Below are positions 7,402 to 11,445 of a stretch of DNA of 11,445 nucleotides, piece after piece; position 1 is the stretch's first letter; each line of letters begins with the position of its first letter. The notes below the pieces were generated by a model that saw only the letters and a list, made by a program, of their open reading frames with translations, had not been told where the DNA came from and searched no databases. The stretch is from Solirubrobacteraceae bacterium. GTDB lineage: Bacteria > Actinomycetota > Thermoleophilia > Solirubrobacterales > Solirubrobacteraceae. The DNA lies in the NCBI GenBank assembly GCA_025928415.1, contig JAICJK010000036.1, positions 1 through 11,445 of the forward strand. Reading direction: 5' to 3'. The translations under genes and the position numbers were made by a program.

Positions 7402-7761
7402 ATGTCCACCGCCACCAACTTCGATCTCAGCGCCTTCACGCGCGCGACGGAGGCGCGCGACGCCGACGGGCAGCTCGCGGCCTACGCCGACGACGCCGAG
7501 CTGCGCACGGTCGACGCCGCGCACGGTCCGAGCGAGCCCGAGGTGCGGCGCGGCCGCGACGCGATCGGCGCGCTGCTGCGCGACGTGTGCGGGCGGCCGA
7601 TGACCCACCGGGTCACCGACGCCGTGCAGGACGGCGACCGCGTCGCCTTCCAGGTCGCCTGCCGCTACGACGACGGCACGCGCGTGCTCGCCTCCACGGT
7701 CGCGCGCCTGCGCGACGGGCGGATCGCGGAGCAGACCACCGTGCAGGCGTGGGACGCCTGA
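7402..7761 (+). CDS. SnoaL-like protein (NTF2-like fold)
   Basis: 119 residues with the alternating pattern of the SnoaL/NTF2-like superfamily: an opening helix FTRATEARDADGQLAAYADDAELR (core at 12-31), RRGRDAIGALLRDVC (49-63), then three to four beta strands (MTHRVTDAVQDGDRVAFQV, RVLASTVARLRDGRIAEQTTVQ). The family includes polyketide cyclases, isomerases, epoxide hydrolases and many non-catalytic members; no catalytic pair can be assigned here. A role as a cyclase or small-molecule binder in the locus's pathway is inference. The start is ATG 7402, because the in-frame TTG at 7375 is part of the operator. The stop lies 4 bp from the convergent PH-protein stop. Transcription is probably controlled by the neighbouring SARP-like regulator. 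Confidence 0.82.
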   Translation: MSTATNFDLSAFTRATEARDADGQLAAYADDAELRTVDAAHGPSEPEVRRGRDAIGALLRDVCGRPMTHRVTDAVQDGDRVAFQVACRYDDGTRVLASTVARLRDGRIAEQTTVQAWDA

Positions 7762-7765
7762 GGGA

Positions 7766-8233
7766 CTAGTCCGCGGGGGACGTGGCGCGCAGGGCCCGGT
7801 CGACGGAGGACACGACGTCGTCCGGGTCCGCGACGCCCGAGAAGGTGAAGTCGGAGTCGTCGGTCCCGGCGGTGTCGAAGTCGACCGAGCCGATCCGCAG
7901 CAGCCGCTGCGGCAGGCTCTGGCTCGTGTTGACGTTCTGGACGCGGGAGAGCTGGGCCTGCTGGACGCGGCGCGACAGGATCCCGCGCCGGATCTGCAGG
8001 CGCTCGGTGGTGATCGTGTAGCGGGTCTCCAGGCGGCGCAGCAGCCCGGCCACGAGCACGCCGCCGATCCCGAGCACCGCGATCGCGACCGCGAGCGCCG
8101 TGGAGGCGCCGGCCACCGCGGCGATCAGCACCGCGACGATCACCACGACGATGCCCACCACGTAGAAGCCGAGCGTCGAGCGCCAGGAGGGGTGGCCCTG
8201 GAACAGCAGCTCTTCGCCGGGATGCAGGTCCAT
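7766..8233 (-). CDS. Membrane protein with bacterial PH domain (bPH_2, YdbS/YdbT-like)
   Basis: 155 residues. A short N-terminus (MDLHPGEELLFQGHPSWRS) precedes two hydrophobic helices at about 21-40 and 44-65, followed by a cytosolic bPH_2 domain at about 69-145. Family landmarks are RYTITTERLQIRRGILSRR (71-89), RVQNVNTSQSLPQRLLRIGSV (core at 97-115) and FDTAGTDDSDFTFSGVADPDDV. The molecular role of these proteins is poorly known; proposed roles involve envelope stress or membrane-protein assembly. It is divergent from priA, with only 25 bp between the start codons, and its -10-like TAGGGT (minus strand, 8248-8243) lies 9 nt from the ATG. It is probably not part of the SARP-controlled set, since no heptamer array precedes it. 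Confidence 0.9.
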   Translation of the reverse strand: MDLHPGEELLFQGHPSWRSTLGFYVVGIVVVIVAVLIAAVAGASTALAVAIAVLGIGGVLVAGLLRRLETRYTITTERLQIRRGILSRRVQQAQLSRVQNVNTSQSLPQRLLRIGSVDFDTAGTDDSDFTFSGVADPDDVVSSVDRALRATSPAD

Positions 8234-8258
8234 CGCGGGCCAACCCTATCCTCGCCGG
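8234..8258. promoter_or_regulatory. Compact divergent promoter shared by the PH-protein gene and priA
   Basis: The 25-bp gap holds a single A/T-containing patch, ACCCTATCCT. On the + strand it reads TATCCT (8247-8252), 6 nt before the priA GTG at 8259. On the - strand it reads TAGGGT (8248-8243), 9 nt before the PH-protein ATG. Both fit TANNNT -10 boxes giving leaderless or nearly leaderless mRNAs. No clear -35 is visible on either side. Confidence 0.45.
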
Positions 8259-10319
8259 GTGCCGCCGGTGGTCAGAGTCGAGCCGATCACGACGGCTCGC
8301 GTGCTGCGCGGGCCGTTCGACTACGCCGCGCCCGACGGCGCGGGCGTCGGCACCCGCCTCGTCGTCCCCTTCGGCCGCCGCGACGTGGTCGGCGTCGTCA
8401 CCGCGCTCGCCGACGCCTCCGAGCATGAGCTCGCCGCGCCGCGCCGCGTGCTGGACCCCTCGCTGCCGCCGGCGCTCGTCGAGCTGGCCTTCTGGATGGC
8501 CGAGGAGTGCTGCTCGACGCCGGCGCGGGCGCTCGGGCTGATGATGCCCCCGGCCGGGGCCCGGGCCAAGACGGCGCTGTGGGCCGCCCGGGCGGCCGGC
8601 GCCGATCCCGAGGCCCCGGTCACCCCCCGCCAGGCCGCCCTGCTGGCCTCGCTGCCGCGCTTCACCGGCCCCGACACCGCCGCACTGCGGCGCCTGGAGG
8701 CCCGCGGCCTGGCCGACGTCGTCCCGCGGGTCGTGCGCCGCGCCCCCTTGCACGTCCCCGTGGGCGCCCAGCGGCCGCGCCCGGCGCTCACGCCCGACCA
8801 GGAGGCGGCCGTCGCCGCGATCGCGGGCGCGCCGCGCGGCGGGCGGCTGCTGCTGCACGGCGTGACGGGCTCCGGCAAGACCGAGGTCTACCTCCGGGCC
8901 GCCGAGGACGCGCTGGCCCGCGGGCGGGGGGTCATCGTCCTGGTCCCCGAGATCGGGCTGACGCCCCAGATCGTCGCCCGGTTCGTCGCCCGCTTCGGGG
9001 ACACGGTGGCCGTCCTGCACTCGCGGCTGGGGGCCGGCGAGCGCTACGACGAGTGGCTGCGCCTGCGGCGCGGCGAGGCGCGCGTGTGCATCGGCCCGCG
9101 CTCGGCGGTCTTCGCGCCGCTGGCCGACGTCGGGCTCCTGATCGTCGACGAGGAGCACGACGCCTCCTACAAGCACGAGGGCGACCCGCGCTACGACGCG
9201 CGCCTGGTGGCCGAGCGGCGCGCTCGTGACGGGGTGCTCGTGTGCGGCAGCGCGACGCCGCGCCCGGAGTCGCTGCACGCGCTGCGGCGCATCCGCCTGC
9301 CGCGGCGCGTCGACGGCCTCCAGCTGCCCGCCGTGCGCGTCGTCGACATGCGCGACGCGCGCCACGCCCTGCATCCCGAGACCCACGCGGCGCTCGGCGC
9401 GGCGCGCAAGGCGATCGTGCTGCTCAACCGCCGCGGCTGGTCGAACTTCCTGACCTGCCGGACCTGCGGGCGCGCGTGGGAGTGCCCGAACTGCGACGTC
9501 ACGCTGGTCCTGCACCGCTCCGAGGGCCTGGTGGCCTGCCATCACTGCGGGCACCGCGAGCGCGTCCCCGCGAGCTGCCCGGACTGCGGCTCCGTCTCGA
9601 TCGCCCGCCACGGGACCGGCACCGAGCGCCTCGCCGACGAGCTCGGCGCCTTCGGCAAGCCCGTCTTCCGGCTCGACGCCGACGTCGCGCGCGCCGCCGA
9701 GGTCCTCGCCGCCTTCGGCGCCGCCGCGGGCGGGATCCTCGTCGGCACGCAGATGGTCGCCAAGGGCCACGACTTCCCGGACGTGGACCTCGGGGTCGTC
9801 GTCGATGCCGACGCCACGCTGCGGTTCCCCGACTTCCGCGCCGAGGAGCGGACCTTCGCGCTCGTCACCCAGCTCGCCGGGCGGGCGGGCCGCGGCGGCG
9901 GGCCGGCCGGGTCGCAGCCGCCCAGCCGCGTCCTGGTCCAGACCCTCGTGCCCGAGGCGGACGCGATCGCCTTCGCCGCGCGCCACGACGCCGACGGCTT
10001 CCTGGCCGGAGAGCTCGAGCGCCGCCGCGCGCTGCGCTACCCGCCGTTCGCCACGCTGATCCGCGTCGTCTGCTCCAGCGAGCAGGCCGGCGCCGCCCAC
10101 GCCGCCGCGGCCGCCGTCCGGGCCGCGCTGGGGCGCAACGCCCCCGTGCTCGGGCCCGCCCCGCTGTTCCGGCTGCGCGGCCGCGAGCGCTCGCAGCTCA
10201 TGGTCAAGGCGACCGACCGCCGCGCCGCGATCGCGGCGGTCCGCGCCGCGGTGGAGGCCGTGAGCGCCGACAAGGCCCACCGCGCGGCGAGCTTCAGCGT
10301 GGACGTCGACCCCCAGTAA
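8259..10319 (+). CDS. priA: Primosomal protein N' / replication restart helicase PriA
   Basis: 686 residues. PriA recognises stalled forks and D-loops and reloads the replicative helicase. Domain order: 3'-DNA-end-binding domain (1-100), winged helix (about 110-165), helicase lobe 1, zinc-binding insert, helicase lobe 2 and C-terminal domain. Walker A GVTGSGKT (201-208), VPEIGLTPQ (229-237), DEEH (297-300) and SAT (331-333) are all present. The eight zinc cysteines 400, 403, 409, 412, 427, 430, 440 and 443 are intact. Lobe 2 has GTQMVAKGHDFPDV (496-509) and the arginine-finger motif QLAGRAGRGG (538-547). This differs from mycobacterial PriA, which is annotated as lacking helicase motifs. The GTG at 8259 is chosen because it begins the conserved N-domain and follows a -10 box by 6 nt. 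It lies upstream of def and fmt, the usual actinobacterial order. Confidence 0.97.
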   Translation: MPPVVRVEPITTARVLRGPFDYAAPDGAGVGTRLVVPFGRRDVVGVVTALADASEHELAAPRRVLDPSLPPALVELAFWMAEECCSTPARALGLMMPPAGARAKTALWAARAAGADPEAPVTPRQAALLASLPRFTGPDTAALRRLEARGLADVVPRVVRRAPLHVPVGAQRPRPALTPDQEAAVAAIAGAPRGGRLLLHGVTGSGKTEVYLRAAEDALARGRGVIVLVPEIGLTPQIVARFVARFGDTVAVLHSRLGAGERYDEWLRLRRGEARVCIGPRSAVFAPLADVGLLIVDEEHDASYKHEGDPRYDARLVAERRARDGVLVCGSATPRPESLHALRRIRLPRRVDGLQLPAVRVVDMRDARHALHPETHAALGAARKAIVLLNRRGWSNFLTCRTCGRAWECPNCDVTLVLHRSEGLVACHHCGHRERVPASCPDCGSVSIARHGTGTERLADELGAFGKPVFRLDADVARAAEVLAAFGAAAGGILVGTQMVAKGHDFPDVDLGVVVDADATLRFPDFRAEERTFALVTQLAGRAGRGGGPAGSQPPSRVLVQTLVPEADAIAFAARHDADGFLAGELERRRALRYPPFATLIRVVCSSEQAGAAHAAAAAVRAALGRNAPVLGPAPLFRLRGRERSQLMVKATDRRAAIAAVRAAVEAVSADKAHRAASFSVDVDPQ

Positions 10320-10351
10320 CCGGCAGATTCGCGCAGGGCGCTCATCTGCTT

Positions 10352-10382
10352 GGACGAACCCGCCCGGGGGGCGTCTTCGTCC
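10352..10382 (+). terminator. Inverted repeat between priA and def, possible terminator
   Basis: GGACGAA (10352-10358) pairs with TTCGTCC (10376-10382). Inside it, CGCCC (10361-10365) pairs with GGGCG (10369-10373) around a GGG loop, with a 2x2 internal loop between the stems. No T-run follows. It lies 32 bp past the priA stop and about 38 bp ahead of the def promoter, so it could end the priA transcript. Confidence 0.45.
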
Positions 10383-10420
10383 GCCCGCTGGCACGGATCA
10401 CGGTTGGGTGCCGGCCCTAC

Positions 10421-10426
10421 TAATCT
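10421..10426 (+). promoter_or_regulatory. -10 box of def, leaderless
   Basis: TAATCT, within the most A/T-rich patch of this intergenic region (CTACTAATCTGAAGG), ends 7 nt before the ATG at 10434. This predicts transcription from or next to the start codon. GAAGG lies too close to the ATG (2 nt) to serve well as a ribosome binding site. Confidence 0.45.
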
Positions 10427-10433
10427 GAAGGCG

Positions 10434-11021
10434 ATGGCCGAAGAGCTCGATGTGGAGGTGACCGAGGAGGACGGTGGCGCGCCCGCGCCGCCGCTGGATC
10501 CCGAGGTCGCGGCGCGCCGGGAGGCCGCCCTGCGTCACGTCGTGCAGTTCGGCGACCCGGTGTTGAAGGCCAAGGCCCTGCCCGTCGACCGCTTCGACGA
10601 CGAGCTGCGCGCCGAGGTCGGCCGGATGGGGCTGCTGATGGACGACGCGCTGGGGGTCGGGCTGGCCGCGACGCAGCTCGGGGCGCTGCGCCGCGTGCTC
10701 GTCTACCGCGTCGTCGCCGGCGGCCCGCTCGCCGCGCTCGTCAACCCGGTCCTCGACTGGTCCTCCAAGGAGCAGGAGCTCTACGAGGAAGGCTGCCTGA
10801 GCCTGCCGCGCGTCCACGTCGACATCGAGCGGCCGGTGCACGTGCGCGTCAACGCCCGCGACGAGTGGGGCGAGCCGCTGACGATCGAGGCCAGCGGCCT
10901 GGAGGCCCGGGTCATCCAGCACGAGATGGACCACCTCGACGGCGTCCTGATCCTGGACCGGGCCTCGCGCGAGCAGCGCAAGGAGGCCATGCGCGCCCTG
11001 CGCGAGACGCTGCCGGCGTGA
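10434..11021 (+). CDS. def: Peptide deformylase
   Basis: 195 residues. Removes the N-formyl group from new proteins using a metal held by one Cys and two His. The three family motifs are complete: GVGLAATQLG at 74-83, EGCLSLP at 119-125 with ligand Cys121, and QHEMDHLDG at 162-170 with ligands His163 and His167 and catalytic Glu164. The conserved fold begins only around residue 35 (HVVQFGDPVLK), so about 30 N-terminal residues, rich in Glu and Asp, form an extension that typical deformylases lack. ATG 10434 is preferred because a -10 box places transcription there; the GTG at codon 37 would start just before QFGDPVL and cannot be fully excluded. The stop overlaps the fmt start by 4 nt (GTGA), so the deformylase and the formyltransferase are translated together. 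Confidence 0.97.
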   Translation: MAEELDVEVTEEDGGAPAPPLDPEVAARREAALRHVVQFGDPVLKAKALPVDRFDDELRAEVGRMGLLMDDALGVGLAATQLGALRRVLVYRVVAGGPLAALVNPVLDWSSKEQELYEEGCLSLPRVHVDIERPVHVRVNARDEWGEPLTIEASGLEARVIQHEMDHLDGVLILDRASREQRKEAMRALRETLPA

Positions 11022-11445
11022 GGACCGCGTTCCTGGGCACCACCGCGTTCGCCGCGGCCGTGCTGGCGCGGCTGGGGGAGAGCGCGCACCGCCCGGCGCT
11101 CGTCGTCACCCGCCCCGACGCCCCCGCGGGGCGCGGCCGGCGCCTGACGCCGCCGCCCGTGGCCGGCACGGCCCTCGCGCTGGGCCTCGAGCTCGACCAG
11201 CCCGCGGACGTCAACGCGGAGGACGCGCGGCGCCGGCTGGCCGCCGCGGAGCCCGAGGCGGTGATCGTGTGCGCGTTCGGCGCGCTGCTCAAGGAGCCGC
11301 TGCTGTCCGACTTCGCGATGCTCAACGTGCACCCGTCGCTGCTGCCGCGCTGGCGCGGCGCGGCCCCCGTCGAGCGGGCGATCATGGCCGGCGACACGGA
11401 GACCGGGGTGGCGATCATGCGCCCGACCGCCGCCTACGACGAGGG
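11018..11445 (+). CDS. fmt: Methionyl-tRNA formyltransferase, 5' part (continues beyond window)
   Basis: Formylates Met-tRNAfMet with 10-formyl-tetrahydrofolate. 142 codons are visible out of about 310. The start is GTG at 11018, sharing GTGA with the def stop. The N-terminal Rossmann strand RTAFLGTTAFAA opens the domain, followed by ALVVTRPDAPAGRGRRL (27-43) and VIVCAFGALL (82-91). The catalytic block LNVHPSLLPRWRGAAPVERA (core 102-119) carries Asn103 and His105. Asp141 in AAYDE falls at the position expected for the third catalytic residue, since all three are offset by five from E. coli Asn108, His110 and Asp146. GTTAFA replaces the more usual GTPEFA. The reading frame is open to the window edge. 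Confidence 0.95.
   Translation, partial: MRTAFLGTTAFAAAVLARLGESAHRPALVVTRPDAPAGRGRRLTPPPVAGTALALGLELDQPADVNAEDARRRLAAAEPEAVIVCAFGALLKEPLLSDFAMLNVHPSLLPRWRGAAPVERAIMAGDTETGVAIMRPTAAYDE

Noticed and set aside
7929..7944. TTGACGT with a nearby TGGACGC inside the PH-protein gene, resembling the operator
   Set aside because: The spacing is 9 bp, not 11, there are only two copies, and it is inside coding sequence encoding conserved residues.
7665..10394. Minus-strand open frame of about 909 codons opposite priA
   Set aside because: Arg/Gly/Ala/Asp-rich composition without recognisable motifs; typical of GC-rich antisense frames. The + strand has a complete, motif-rich PriA.

Overview
The window is extremely GC-rich, with short intergenic gaps and strong G/C bias at third codon positions. 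The actinobacterial-type MetK insert, a BTAD/SARP regulator, an Rv2258c-like methyltransferase and several apparently leaderless starts all point to Actinomycetota. The intact helicase motifs of PriA, together with this gene mix, make a deep lineage such as Thermoleophilia (Solirubrobacterales) more likely than Streptomyces or Mycobacterium. The class-level call is inference.

Layout. (1) The 3' part of metK (1-990, +). (2) A putative SARP-type promoter, then a winged-helix SAM methyltransferase (1143-2207, +). (3) Three back-to-back GC hairpins, then a GT4 glycosyltransferase (2333-3469, +), which converges on the next block with a 23-bp overlap. (4) A minus-strand block read from 7324 down to 3447: a BTAD/SARP-like regulator, a FemAB/CelD-like acyltransferase, a JmjC/cupin-8 Fe(II)/2-oxoglutarate oxygenase, and a second FemAB/CelD-like acyltransferase. 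The last three genes overlap one another by 4 nt, and the last one seems to begin at ATA. (5) A SnoaL-like protein (7402-7761, +) divergent from the regulator, and a bacterial-PH membrane protein (8233-7766, -) convergent with it. (6) Housekeeping genes priA (8259-10319), def (10434-11021) and the 5' part of fmt (11018-11445), all +.

The metK and priA-def-fmt ends are a conserved actinobacterial neighbourhood. The roughly 7 kb between them looks like an accessory cargo block. The most interesting signal is regulatory. Two promoters about 6.3 kb apart, those of the methyltransferase and the SnoaL-like gene, each carry three TTGACGG-like heptamers at exactly 11-bp steps in the same orientation, with a weak -10-like hexamer 8 bp after the last one. 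This is the geometry known for SARP operators, and a BTAD/SARP-type regulator is encoded beside one of them. I infer a small local regulon: the regulator, its oxygenase/acyltransferase cassette, the methyltransferase and the SnoaL-like protein, perhaps making or decorating a small molecule or glycan. The product cannot be read from the sequence.

No tRNA, rRNA, CRISPR array, insertion sequence or phage gene was seen. No gene-free stretch exceeds 300 bases.
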